Below, piece by piece: positions 15,392 to 23,914 of a stretch of DNA of 61,127 bases; position 1 is the first letter of the stretch; each line of letters starts with the position of its first letter. The notes under the pieces are model-generated. The model was not told where the DNA came from. It did not search any database and was given only the letters and a program-made list of their open reading frames with translations. The position numbers and the translations under genes were made by a program. The stretch is from Clostridia bacterium (GTDB taxonomy: Bacteria; Bacillota; Clostridia; Oscillospirales; Acutalibacteraceae): positions 1 through 61,127 of the forward strand of contig JAFWAC010000036.1 of assembly GCA_017507805.1 (NCBI GenBank), in the 5' to 3' direction.

Positions 15392-15613
15392 ATGGATGAA
15401 AACGAAATCTTATCAAAACCTAAAAACCGCTTTCCCGATATAATCATAACACAGGCGGTCTGCGTTATAATCATTTTACTGACGCTGACGGTTATGAAAT
15501 ATTTTTTTAAAGGTCACTTTAAAAAAATAGAAAAATGGTATAATCTCCATATTTGCTCGGATACCAACATAAGCGAAATTTTAAGTTCGGACGGTGGAAC
15601 GGATGAAAATTAG
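15392..15613 (+). CDS. Short SpoIVFA-position membrane protein
   Basis: The 73-residue protein has one transmembrane segment (IIITQAVCVIIILLTLTVMKYF) and a short outer tail ending NISEILSSDGGTDEN. In relatives the gene before the SpoIVFB-like protease is a SpoIVFA/M23-type protein with a LytM domain. Here only the anchor and linker remain, with no LytM domain. It overlaps the protease start by 11 bp, indicating translational coupling. AAGGGGATT precedes the ATG. Whether it still regulates the protease is an inference from position. Confidence 0.65.
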   Translation: MDENEILSKPKNRFPDIIITQAVCVIIILLTLTVMKYFFKGHFKKIEKWYNLHICSDTNISEILSSDGGTDEN

Positions 15614-16196
15614 GCTTTTGGGCACCGAAATATACATTTCCTTTCTTTTTGCGGCAGTTATAACCGTAATGTTAGCTACCGACCGCACAGGACTTTGCCT
15701 GCCCTCGCTTTTTGCAGTGATAATGCACGAAATCGGACATCTTTTCGCCATGTGGGTATTGGATTGCTCCCCCAAGGGTGTTCGTCTGATACCCGCCTCT
15801 GTGCAGATTACAAGCAGTTTTTCAAGGGGCTACCGCAACGATATTATTATTGCGGTTTGCGGTCCGTTAGTTAATTTCATTCTTTTTTTAACCCTTTATT
15901 TCAATTATCTTGCCTTTAAAAATCAGTTGACGCTTTATTACGGTCTCTTAAATCTTGTAATAGGGCTTTTTAATTCCCTTCCGGTTTTAGGGCTTGACGG
16001 CGGAACGGTGCTTTTTTCGGTGTTGGCAAAAAAAACAAACCTTAACCGCGCGGCGCTTACAGTGCGAATAATAACGCTGATATGTGCGGCGGCAGTTATA
16101 ATTTCGGCTGTCACACTTACCGTGAGAGGAAAAATAAATATCTCACTTTACATAATAGGAATTTATCTTTTAATTATGAGTATTATGAAAATATAG
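15603..16196 (+). CDS. SpoIVFB-like M50 site-2 membrane metalloprotease
   Basis: The 197-residue protein has several transmembrane segments. HEIGH (in AVIMHEIGHLFAMW) gives the zinc site and LGLDGG the third ligand, as in the SpoIVFB subgroup of site-2 proteases. In Bacillus, SpoIVFB cleaves pro-sigma-K during sporulation. Position next to a SpoIVFA-like gene and the TIGR03960 pair supports the same lineage. The ATG at 15603 is used; GTG at 15594 is an alternative. Confidence 0.85.
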   Translation: MKIRLLGTEIYISFLFAAVITVMLATDRTGLCLPSLFAVIMHEIGHLFAMWVLDCSPKGVRLIPASVQITSSFSRGYRNDIIIAVCGPLVNFILFLTLYFNYLAFKNQLTLYYGLLNLVIGLFNSLPVLGLDGGTVLFSVLAKKTNLNRAALTVRIITLICAAAVIISAVTLTVRGKINISLYIIGIYLLIMSIMKI

Positions 16197-16256
16197 TTGA
16201 AAGATTTAAAATTGTGTTGTAAAATGATGTTACTAACGGTAAAGGAACTTTTAAAA

Positions 16257-18098
16257 ATGGATACTAAAAAATTTGAGGCTTTACTGCTTTCGGTTCAGAA
16301 GCCGGGCAGATACTCCGGAGGAGAAATCGGAAGTGTTATAAAGGATAAACAGGAGGTTGATGTGCGTTTTGCATTCTGCTTCCCCGATACATACGAAATC
16401 GGTATGTCCCATTTGGGAATGAAAATTCTTTATTCACAGTTTAATTCAAGAGACGATATATGGTGTGAAAGGGTGTTCGCACCCTGGCAGGACTTTGAGG
16501 AGGTAATGCGCAGGGAAAATATTCCTCTTTTTGCACTTGAAAGCCGTGACCCCATAAAGGAATTTGATTTTATAGGCTTTACTCTGCAGTATGAAATGTC
16601 CTATACGAATGTTTTGAATATGCTTGACCTTGCAGGGCTTCCCGTCCGTTCTGCTGACAGGCAGTCTTTAAGCCCCTTGGTTGTGGCAGGCGGTCCCTGC
16701 GCCTGCAATCCTGAGCCTATTGCCGATTTTATTGACCTTTTTTTCCTTGGCGAGGGTGAGGAGGTTGACCTTGAATTAATCGACCTTTATAAAAAATTCA
16801 AGGCAGAGGGCAAATCCAAAAAAGAATTTTTGATTGAGGCGGCAAAAATCGAGGGTGTTTATGTTCCTTCTCTTTATGAGCTTTCATATAATGATGACGG
16901 CACGGTAGCGCAAATCACATCAAATAACGCGCCGGCAACCGTCAAAAAGCGCATAATTAAGGACTTGAACAGTGCCTTTTATCCCGAACAGCTTGTCGTG
17001 CCTTATATTGAAATCGTGCACGACCGCGTTGTTCAAGAGGTTTTCCGCGGTTGTATAAGGGGTTGCCGTTTTTGTCAGGCGGGCTTTATTTACCGCCCTG
17101 TAAGGGAAAAAAGCTCTGACACGGTAAACCGTCAGGCAAAAGCGCTTTGCGAAAACACCGGCTATGACGAAATCTCCCTTTCCTCTTTGAGCACCAGCGA
17201 CTACCGCGAAATCGAGCCGCTTTTGGGCAAGCTTTTGGAATGGACTCAGGATTCGCACATAAGCATTGCGTTGCCTTCACTCAGAATTGACAATTTCTCG
17301 GACGAGCTTTTAGAAAAAATAAAGCACATCAGAAAAAGCGGTTTAACCTTTGCTCCCGAAGCGGGTACCCAGAGACTTCGTGATGTTATAAATAAAAACC
17401 TGACCGAGGACGAAATTTTAACCGCCTGCAAAACCGCCTTTGCCGGCGGCTACACCGCTGTAAAGCTTTATTTTATGTTAGGACTTCCCACCGAAACAGA
17501 CGAGGATTTGAAGGGCATTGCCGATTTAGGGCAAAAAATCGTTAATCTTTATTATGATATGCCAAACCGTCCAAAGGGCAAATCGGTTTCGGTTTCCATA
17601 AGCGTTTCAACCTTTGTGCCCAAGCCTTTTACCCCATTCCAATTTGAACCTCAGATAGACGAGCAGGAAATCCGCCGCAGGCAGGAATATCTTAAATCCT
17701 GCATTACCACCAAAAAGATTTCTTTGAGCTATCACGACTCTGCCACAAGCTTTCTTGAGGGCGTGCTTGCGCGCGGCGACCGCCGCCTTGGTGCGGTGCT
17801 TGAAGCCGCATTCAAAAGAGGCTGTAAATTTGATAGCTGGAACGAATGCTTCTGCCTTGAAAAATGGCTTGACGCATTTAAGGAATGTGAAATTTCGCCC
17901 GAATTCTATGCCAACAGACTGCGAAGCTTTGATGAGATAAATCCTTGGGACCACTTGGACTACGGCGTGACAAAAAAATTCCTTGTCTGCGAAAACCGCT
18001 TGGCACATGAGGCAAAAACCACGCCTAATTGCCGCGAAAAATGCTCCGGCTGTGGTGCCGCCTGCTATGGGGAGGGTGTTTGCTTTGAAAACCGTTAG
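16257..18098 (+). CDS. TIGR03960-family B12-binding-like radical SAM protein
   Basis: The 613-residue protein has an N-terminal B12-binding-like domain (FAFCFPDTYEIGMSHLGMKIL). The radical-SAM core carries CIRGCRFC with Cys 266, 270 and 273, and a C-terminal region ends in a Cys-rich tail (CREKCSGCGAACYGEGVCF). The family is paired with TIGR03936 proteins across Clostridia; the reaction is not established, though RNA or ribosome modification has been suggested from context. The ATG at 16257 follows AAAGGAA; an earlier TTG at 16197 lacks a binding site. It overlaps the next gene by 14 bp. Confidence 0.9.
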   Translation: MDTKKFEALLLSVQKPGRYSGGEIGSVIKDKQEVDVRFAFCFPDTYEIGMSHLGMKILYSQFNSRDDIWCERVFAPWQDFEEVMRRENIPLFALESRDPIKEFDFIGFTLQYEMSYTNVLNMLDLAGLPVRSADRQSLSPLVVAGGPCACNPEPIADFIDLFFLGEGEEVDLELIDLYKKFKAEGKSKKEFLIEAAKIEGVYVPSLYELSYNDDGTVAQITSNNAPATVKKRIIKDLNSAFYPEQLVVPYIEIVHDRVVQEVFRGCIRGCRFCQAGFIYRPVREKSSDTVNRQAKALCENTGYDEISLSSLSTSDYREIEPLLGKLLEWTQDSHISIALPSLRIDNFSDELLEKIKHIRKSGLTFAPEAGTQRLRDVINKNLTEDEILTACKTAFAGGYTAVKLYFMLGLPTETDEDLKGIADLGQKIVNLYYDMPNRPKGKSVSVSISVSTFVPKPFTPFQFEPQIDEQEIRRRQEYLKSCITTKKISLSYHDSATSFLEGVLARGDRRLGAVLEAAFKRGCKFDSWNECFCLEKWLDAFKECEISPEFYANRLRSFDEINPWDHLDYGVTKKFLVCENRLAHEAKTTPNCREKCSGCGAACYGEGVCFENR

Positions 18099-18729
18099 AA
18101 TATTTTATGAAAAAAGGGGACGCCTGAAATTTGTCTCCCACCTTGATATGACTCGTTTTATGTCAAGGCTTTTGGCAAAATCCAAAATCCCCGTATGGTA
18201 TACGGAGGGCTTTAATCAGCACATCTATATGAATTTTGCACTGCCGCTTTCTCTTGGATTTGAGGGACTTTATGAAATACTTGAAATCCGTCTTACCGAT
18301 GACGGCTATGATTTGAATAAGTGCCTCGAAGCCCTTAAAGGGGTTGCTCCCCCCGACATTGATTTTATCAGCGTGGACGAGCCTGTGACAGCAATGAAGG
18401 ATATCGGCTTTGCAACCTTCCGGCTTGATTTTGATGAGATTGACCAAGGTCTTGCAAAAAGTCTTACGGACTTTTTCGAAAGTGATTCGGTAATCTGCCA
18501 AAAGGCGGGCAAAAAGGGCAAAATTAAGGAGTTTGATATAATCCCGAAAATCTGTTCCTATGAAATAAACGGTAACCGCCTGATACTTGTGGTTGTGGCA
18601 GGTAATGAGGATAATCTCAACCCCACCCTGATTATGAATGCCTTTTTTGAAAAAACGGGTATAAGCCCACCGTTTTACACAGTAAGCCGCGTTGCAATTA
18701 TGGATAAACAAGGAAATTTATTCCGATAA
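18085..18729 (+). CDS. TIGR03936-family (DUF2344) radical-SAM-associated protein
   Basis: The 214-residue protein starts MKTVRIFYEKRGRLKFVSHLDMTRFMSRLLAKSKIPVWYTEGFN, the signature of the DUF2344 partner of TIGR03960 proteins. The TTG at 18085 is chosen because GGGAGGG lies 9 bp upstream, inside the end of the preceding gene. The pair is split here as in most Clostridia, but fused in some lineages. The two overlapping frames imply a 1:1 complex; the substrate is unknown. In related genomes rng and rplU follow, but here a gene on the other strand does. Confidence 0.88.
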   Translation: MKTVRIFYEKRGRLKFVSHLDMTRFMSRLLAKSKIPVWYTEGFNQHIYMNFALPLSLGFEGLYEILEIRLTDDGYDLNKCLEALKGVAPPDIDFISVDEPVTAMKDIGFATFRLDFDEIDQGLAKSLTDFFESDSVICQKAGKKGKIKEFDIIPKICSYEINGNRLILVVVAGNEDNLNPTLIMNAFFEKTGISPPFYTVSRVAIMDKQGNLFR

Positions 18730-19278
18730 AAAAACATTCACAGGTGAAAACGGGTCAATAATATAGTCTGATACATCACACTCCTTTATTGGCTTCTTTT
18801 CGGTTTTTGTTGCAGGTATAATTAGAATTGATGTGTTTGTTTTAAGCTCTTTAAAGGCAGTTATTTTCAGCACATCAATTAACGGGCGGCAGGCATCAAG
18901 CTCTGCCGCCCTTGCCTTTATCGCTATTTTACCCCTGTGTGAATAAACAAATATTTTTTCTGCACTGCAGCAAAGCAAAAGCAATAATGCCTCAAACCCC
19001 TTTTTATCAATGAGAAACACCTCGCTGACCGAAACCGAAAAGCTGAAGCGCCGCCCTTTCTCCAAAAGCTTTATATATGCCGCCTGCAAAAGTCCCGATG
19101 AAAGCTCGGATATATCTACAGGCTCAGGGCACCGCTTGGCAAAAACCGCTTGAGCAAGGGTGATTTTTTTCATTAATCTTAAATGCCCCTTTAATATTCC
19201 TTTTCTTAAAATGCGGCTCTGTATATCATTCCGCAACGCGGAGAGAAAACGAAAAAAATTGTTTGGCAAAAATATCAA
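18718..19278 (-). CDS. Degenerate histidine-kinase-like or Spo0B-like protein
   Basis: The 186-residue soluble protein has a helical N-terminus (FFRFLSALRNDIQSRILRKGILKGHLRLMKKI) like a histidine-kinase dimerisation hairpin. A region follows reading DISELSSGLLQAAYIKLLEKGRRFSFSV and GFEALLLLLCCSAEKIFVYSHRGKIAIKA, which follows the HATPase fold order. The N and G boxes for ATP binding are missing, and the usual phospho-His position reads RND rather than RHD. The TTG at 19278 has GGGGGT 7 bp upstream. It converges on the TIGR03936 gene with a 12-bp overlap. A Spo0B-like phosphorelay or anti-sigma role is speculative. Confidence 0.5.
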   Translation of the reverse strand: MIFLPNNFFRFLSALRNDIQSRILRKGILKGHLRLMKKITLAQAVFAKRCPEPVDISELSSGLLQAAYIKLLEKGRRFSFSVSVSEVFLIDKKGFEALLLLLCCSAEKIFVYSHRGKIAIKARAAELDACRPLIDVLKITAFKELKTNTSILIIPATKTEKKPIKECDVSDYIIDPFSPVNVFLSE

Positions 19279-19357
19279 ATTGTAACCCCCTGACATATAA
19301 AATTATTATGCCAAATTATAAAATTATAAAAATACTGTTAAAAATTAAACAAATAGC

Positions 19358-19386
19358 TTGAAAATGAGGACAAAATGGGGTAAAAT
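19358..19386 (+). promoter_or_regulatory. gap promoter
   Basis: TTGAAA (19358-19363), 17 bp, TAAAAT (19381-19386), 31 bp before the start codon. Confidence 0.7.
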
Positions 19387-19417
19387 ATACACAGTAAAAT
19401 TTAGGAGGTTTTTTCCA

Positions 19418-20428
19418 ATGGTTAAAGTTGCTATTAATGGTTTCGGCCGTATCGGTCGTCTCGCATTCCGCCAGATGTTCGGCGCAGAAGGCTATGAGAT
19501 TGTTGCTATCAACGATCTTACCAGCCCCAAGATGCTCGCTCACTTATTAAAGTATGACTCTGCACAGGGCAGATATGCTCTTGCTGATACTGTTGTTGCA
19601 GGTGAGGACAGCATCACTGTTGACGGCAAGACCATCAAAATCTATGCTGAGAAAAACGCTGCTGACCTTCCTTGGGGCGAAATCGGCGTTGATGTTGTTC
19701 TTGAGTGCACAGGCTTCTACTGCTCAAAGGACAAGTCTCAGGCTCATATCGATGCAGGTGCTAAAAAGGTTGTTATTTCTGCTCCCGCAGGCTCCGACCT
19801 TAAGACTATTGTTTACAGCGTAAACGAGGATACTCTTACTGCAGATGACACCATCATTTCTGCTGCTTCCTGCACCACCAACTGCTTGGCTCCCATGGCT
19901 GATACTTTGAATAAGTATGCTCCCATCCAGAGTGGTATCATGACCACCGTTCATGCTTGGACAGGCGACCAGATGGTACTTGACGGCCCCCACAGAAAGG
20001 GCGACCTTCGCCGCGCACGCGCTGCTGCTTGCAACATCGTTCCTAACTCCACCGGCGCTGCTAAGGCTATCGGTCTTGTAATTCCTGAGCTTAACGGTAA
20101 GCTTATCGGTTCTGCTCAGCGTGTTCCTGTTCCTACAGGCTCAACAACCATCCTCGTTGCTGTTGTTAAGGGCAAGGATGTTACTAAGGAAGGTATCAAT
20201 GCTGCTATGAAGGCTGCTTCAAGCGCTTCCTTCGGTTACACTGAGGAGGAGCTCGTTTCCTCTGATATTATCGGTATCACCTACGGTTCTTTGTTCGATG
20301 CAACACAGACTATGGTTACTAAGATTGATGACGATACCTATCAGGTACAGGTTGTTTCTTGGTATGACAACGAGAACAGCTACACCAGCCAGATGGTTCG
20401 TACAATTAAGTACTTCGCTGAAATCTAA
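19418..20428 (+). CDS. gap: Glyceraldehyde-3-phosphate dehydrogenase
   Basis: The 336-residue glycolytic enzyme has the NAD-binding INGFGRIGR motif near the N-terminus. The catalytic cysteine lies in [11 protein letters not shown] and the substrate region is HAWTGDQ...RRARAAA.NIVP. It oxidises glyceraldehyde 3-phosphate to 1,3-bisphosphoglycerate. The ATG at 19418 follows a strong TAGGAGG. It stands alone with its own promoter and terminator, and its codon use is strongly biased (GCT, GTT, AAG), as expected of a highly expressed gene. Confidence 0.97.
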   Translation: MVKVAINGFGRIGRLAFRQMFGAEGYEIVAINDLTSPKMLAHLLKYDSAQGRYALADTVVAGEDSITVDGKTIKIYAEKNAADLPWGEIGVDVVLECTGFYCSKDKSQAHIDAGAKKVVISAPAGSDLKTIVYSVNEDTLTADDTIISAASCTTNCLAPMADTLNKYAPIQSGIMTTVHAWTGDQMVLDGPHRKGDLRRARAAACNIVPNSTGAAKAIGLVIPELNGKLIGSAQRVPVPTGSTTILVAVVKGKDVTKEGINAAMKAASSASFGYTEEELVSSDIIGITYGSLFDATQTMVTKIDDDTYQVQVVSWYDNENSYTSQMVRTIKYFAEI

Positions 20429-20449
20429 TAACGGTTTTCCGTTTCAAAT

Positions 20450-20486
20450 AACGCTTCCACCGAAAGGTTGGAAGCGTTATTTTTTG
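20450..20486 (+). terminator. gap terminator
   Basis: AACGCTTCCA pairs with TGGAAGCGTT across CCGAAAGGT, followed by ATTTTTT. Confidence 0.9.
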
Positions 20487-20584
20487 CGAAATTCCCCTTT
20501 AAAAATCTCAATATTCAAATTAATAATATAAAATCAGATAGATGTAACCTTATTATTATCATATAAAAATGAAGGTATATAGCA

Positions 20585-20614
20585 TTGACTTATTACTGCT
20601 TTATGTGTTATATT
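20585..20614 (+). promoter_or_regulatory. Methyltransferase promoter
   Basis: TTGACT (20585-20590), 18 bp, TATATT (20609-20614), leaving a leader of about 80 nt before the methyltransferase start. Confidence 0.6.
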
Positions 20615-20701
20615 AGATTTAAACAAATTTATGTGCATTACACCACTTTCTATAAACATCCATGTAAAAATCATTAAGCATATACCGAGGGAAAACCAAC
20701 C

Positions 20702-21538
20702 ATGAATGAAACATTATCTTTTTACAAAGAAGGAATAGAACTTAATAATATTTATTGCGAAAACTGCATTTCTTTTATGCAAAAATTGCCGGATAATATT
20801 ATTGATTTAACCGTAACTTCTCCACCGTATGACGATTTGAGAAATTATAACGGTTATTCCTTTGATTGTGAAAGCATAGCCAAACAATTATACCGTATCA
20901 CAAAAAAAGGCGGAGTTGTGGTCTGGGTAGTTGGCGACAAAATTATAAAAGGCAATAAAACATTAACCAGTTTTAAGCAAGCCTTGCTTTTTCAACAAAT
21001 AGGTTTTAATGTTCATGATACTATGATTTATAAAAAAAAGAACACTCCTTTCATGCGCTCAAATGCATATACAAACTGTTTTGAATTTATGTTTATCTTT
21101 TCAAAAGGAGCTCCGAAAACCTTTAATCCCTTAAAAACAAAAACTGTTCGCTCGGGTGAAGAAATGCTGGTCTGCAATAAAAAAGCAGATGGTATTAACA
21201 AAAAAATATTAGGAAAACTAAATGAGGAAAAAACCAAAACCAATATTTGGGAATACGCAGTAGGCTTAGGTGGAACCACAAAAGACAAAATTGCTTTTAG
21301 ACATCCGGCCATATTTCCGGAAAAAATGTGCCAAGATCATATTTTAAGCTGGACCAATAAGGGCGACCTCGTTTTTGATCCCATGTGCGGTAGCGGTACC
21401 ACCTGCAAAATGGCATTATTAAACGGCAGACAGTATCTCGGCTGTGATATTTCCGAGGAATATGTATCTATTTCAAAAGAAAGATTGAACAGTTATTTGA
21501 ATTTCCCCCAACAAATACCATTATTTTCCGAAAATTAA
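20702..21538 (+). CDS. Type II DNA methyltransferase, class beta (N4-C or N6-A)
   Basis: The 278-residue protein carries motif IV as TSPPYDD near residue 39 and motif I as FDPMCGSGTT near the C-terminus, the order of class beta amino-methyltransferases. SPPY favours N4-cytosine but also occurs in N6-adenine enzymes. It converges on an HNH endonuclease gene preceded by a small control-protein gene, forming a complete type II restriction-modification system. CGAGGGAAAA precedes the ATG. The recognition sequence cannot be read here; if the nuclease is Hpy99I-like, CGWCG is the first candidate. Confidence 0.88.
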   Translation: MNETLSFYKEGIELNNIYCENCISFMQKLPDNIIDLTVTSPPYDDLRNYNGYSFDCESIAKQLYRITKKGGVVVWVVGDKIIKGNKTLTSFKQALLFQQIGFNVHDTMIYKKKNTPFMRSNAYTNCFEFMFIFSKGAPKTFNPLKTKTVRSGEEMLVCNKKADGINKKILGKLNEEKTKTNIWEYAVGLGGTTKDKIAFRHPAIFPEKMCQDHILSWTNKGDLVFDPMCGSGTTCKMALLNGRQYLGCDISEEYVSISKERLNSYLNFPQQIPLFSEN

Positions 21539-21573
21539 AAGAGACATCCGATTTAATCGGGTGTCTCTTTTTG
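21537..21573. terminator. Bidirectional terminator between methyltransferase and endonuclease
   Basis: AAAAGAGACA-CCGAT type stem with GGGTGTCTCTTTTT; it separates the convergent M and R genes. Confidence 0.85.
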
Positions 21574-21579
21574 TCTTTA

Positions 21580-22146
21580 TTACTTCTTTTCAAGATATTC
21601 AATAGCGCTGTTCAATAATTCAATATCGTCCTTAAAACGACCTAAACCCGTGTTACAGCTATCACAAATCCATGCTCTTGGCAAACCGGTTTTATGGTCA
21701 TGGTCGCAAACCACCTTACTTGTAAGACCGGGAATGGTTGTTTTTTTACAAATTGGGCATGTCCAAATTTCCATATGTGGTTTTATTTGTTCCATACGCC
21801 TTTTATCTGCCGCAGTCATATCAACACCATCAATTATTTCCCGACACTCCTTGCATGAGGGACGTCTTACAACGCGGTTATTCTTTCCGTTCTGATTTTT
21901 CTGAAATTGTTCAACATCCAATAACCTGTTACACACGTTACATACCTTTTTTGAAAACTGATCACCGGTTTTTTCAGGGTCAAAGAAAGAAACCCACCCT
22001 TTGTCAACCTCAAATGTACGGTTACTGCACGCAAAGGTTATTACATACTTTGAAACGTCCTCCCTCTCAAGTGTTCCAACCTCAAATTTACGAATAACTC
22101 CTCCTTCGTATTTAAGGTCTTGATTAGCATAAACAAACTGTTTCAT
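21580..22146 (-). CDS. HNH (beta-beta-alpha-Me) restriction endonuclease, Hpy99I-like
   Basis: The 188-residue protein has two zinc sites: C69-x2-C72 with C98-x2-C101, and C130-x2-C133 with C161-x2-C164. The T4 endonuclease VII-type core reads VCDHDHKTGLPRAWICDSCNTGLG, with D148, H149 and N165 as likely metal and general-base residues. From memory these are the same residues, even the same numbers, as in the type II enzyme Hpy99I. It lies 16 bp downstream of the control gene and converges on the methyltransferase. AAGGGG precedes the ATG. It probably cuts the unmodified target of the neighbouring methyltransferase. Confidence 0.75.
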   Translation of the reverse strand: MKQFVYANQDLKYEGGVIRKFEVGTLEREDVSKYVITFACSNRTFEVDKGWVSFFDPEKTGDQFSKKVCNVCNRLLDVEQFQKNQNGKNNRVVRRPSCKECREIIDGVDMTAADKRRMEQIKPHMEIWTCPICKKTTIPGLTSKVVCDHDHKTGLPRAWICDSCNTGLGRFKDDIELLNSAIEYLEKK

Positions 22147-22162
22147 AGCTTAATCCCCTTTT

Positions 22163-22372
22163 TTATTTTTCCACAAACAATTTATATGTTTCTATTTCCA
22201 ATGCATCTGCTATACGTTGCACATTTTCAATTGAGATATTACGTTGGCAACGCTCCACACCGCTTATATATGTACGGTGTAAACCGCATTTTTCCGCAAA
22301 TTTTTCTTGCGATAAACCGGATGAAATCCTATACTTTTTCATATTTGCAGCAAAAATCTTGATAATATCCAC
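22163..22372 (-). CDS. XRE control (C) protein of the restriction-modification system
   Basis: The 69-residue helix-turn-helix protein (NMKKYRISSGLSQEKFAEKCGLHRTYISGVERCQRN, then ISIENVQRIADALEIETYKLF) has the size and sequence style of C proteins that delay endonuclease expression on entry to a new host. GTG start with ACAGGAG upstream. It is first in a C-R operon. An imperfect palindrome TAGACTTATTAATCTA at about 22419-22434 may be its operator. Confidence 0.82.
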   Translation of the reverse strand: MDIIKIFAANMKKYRISSGLSQEKFAEKCGLHRTYISGVERCQRNISIENVQRIADALEIETYKLFVEK

Positions 22373-22573
22373 TTTTTTACTCCTGTAACCTTAAACTTCT
22401 TTAAAAACATTCTACATAAAATAGACTTATTAATCTACATACGATAAGTAACATAAAATCAAAATTACATTCCTTGTTTAATATCAGTTTTCTATTTCGA
22501 CATCTAAAATTTTTTTCATATTTTGTTAGATTTGTGGAAAAGTATAAAAAGAAATCTTTTTGGAGGTTATAAA

Positions 22574-23914
22574 ATGAAACGAAAACTATTATCAATATTT
22601 ACAGCACTTATATGTGTCTTATCCTGCCTTAGTCTGGCAGGCTGTGGCAAAAAAAACAAATCTCAGGTATATTTTCTTAACTTCAAGCCCGAATCCGCTT
22701 CGGTTTATGAGGAGCTTGCAAAAAAATACAAGGAGGAAACGGGTGTTACCGTTAAGGTTGTAACCGCTGCAGCTAACAATTACGAGCAAACCTTAAAGTC
22801 CGAAATTGCCAAGTCGGATGCACCCACCATCTTTCAGGTCAACGGCCCTGTCGGATATGCCGCTTGGGATGATTACTGCCTTGACATTAAAGACAGCAAG
22901 CTTTATTCCTACCTTACAGACAAATCACTTGCGATAACCGAGGACGGCGGAGTCTATGCTATCCCCTATGTTGTTGAGGGCTACGGTATAATTTATAACG
23001 ATGCCATAATGAAAAAATATTTTGCCTTGGGCAACAAAAAAAGTAAGCTTACCTCTGCAGACGAGATTGACAGCTTTGACAAGCTCAAAACCGTGGTGGA
23101 GGATATGACCGCACACGCAAAGGAGCTTGGTATCAAGGGTGTATTTGCATCCACCTCCCTTTCTTCCGGCGAGGATTGGCGTTGGCAGACACATTTGCTT
23201 AATGTTCCGTTATATTACGAGATGTCGGAAATGGGCGAGGAGTTAGACCCCTCACTTTCCCTGCTTGATGCAAAGGAAATTTCTTACAAGTATTCAAAAA
23301 ACTTTGAAAATCTTTTTGACCTTTATATAAATAACTCTGTAACCGCAAAAACCCTTTTAGGCTCTAAATCGGTTGCCGATTCTATGGCAGAGTTTGCCAC
23401 CGGTCAGGCAGCTATGGTGCAAAACGGAAATTGGGCTTGGTCACAGATTTCGGGTGTAGACGGCAATGTGGTTAAAGAGAATGACATTAAAATGCTTCCC
23501 CTTTATACAGGTGTTGAGGGCGAAAAGGGACAAGGCATTTGCATTGGTACTGAAAACTATTTTGCAATAAATAAAAATGCAGACGAGGAACAGCAAAAGG
23601 CATCTCTTGCATTTTTGGAATGGCTGTTTTCAAGTGAAACCGGAAAGCGTTATGTTACCGAAAAGCTCAATTTCATAACCCCCTTTAGCACCTTCACCGA
23701 GGATGAGCTTCCCAACGATCCCTTGGCAAAAGAAATATCACGCTATATGAAGGATGACTCCATTAAAAACATTCCTTGGACCTTCACCGCCTTCCCGAGC
23801 GATACCTATAAAAAAGAGGTTGGCAGTGCGCTTCTCGATTATGTTCAGGGAGATAAAAAATGGGAATATGTAAGAAAAACTATCAAAGACACATGGAAGA
23901 GTGAACGCGATTAA
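22574..23914 (+). CDS. ABC sugar transporter, substrate-binding lipoprotein
   Basis: The 446-residue family-1 solute-binding protein has a lipoprotein signal (SLAGC, Cys at about 22). The LNFKPESASVYEELAKKYKEETGVTVKVVTAA start and the AAMVQNGNWAW and NYFAINKNADEE blocks are typical of maltodextrin or oligosaccharide binders. It would capture sugar at the membrane surface for the two permeases that follow at once. The ATG at 22574 has TGGAGGT upstream. The operon ends with malQ, which points to alpha-glucans. No ATPase gene is present, so a shared MsmK-type ATPase elsewhere is expected. Confidence 0.88.
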   Translation: MKRKLLSIFTALICVLSCLSLAGCGKKNKSQVYFLNFKPESASVYEELAKKYKEETGVTVKVVTAAANNYEQTLKSEIAKSDAPTIFQVNGPVGYAAWDDYCLDIKDSKLYSYLTDKSLAITEDGGVYAIPYVVEGYGIIYNDAIMKKYFALGNKKSKLTSADEIDSFDKLKTVVEDMTAHAKELGIKGVFASTSLSSGEDWRWQTHLLNVPLYYEMSEMGEELDPSLSLLDAKEISYKYSKNFENLFDLYINNSVTAKTLLGSKSVADSMAEFATGQAAMVQNGNWAWSQISGVDGNVVKENDIKMLPLYTGVEGEKGQGICIGTENYFAINKNADEEQQKASLAFLEWLFSSETGKRYVTEKLNFITPFSTFTEDELPNDPLAKEISRYMKDDSIKNIPWTFTAFPSDTYKKEVGSALLDYVQGDKKWEYVRKTIKDTWKSERD

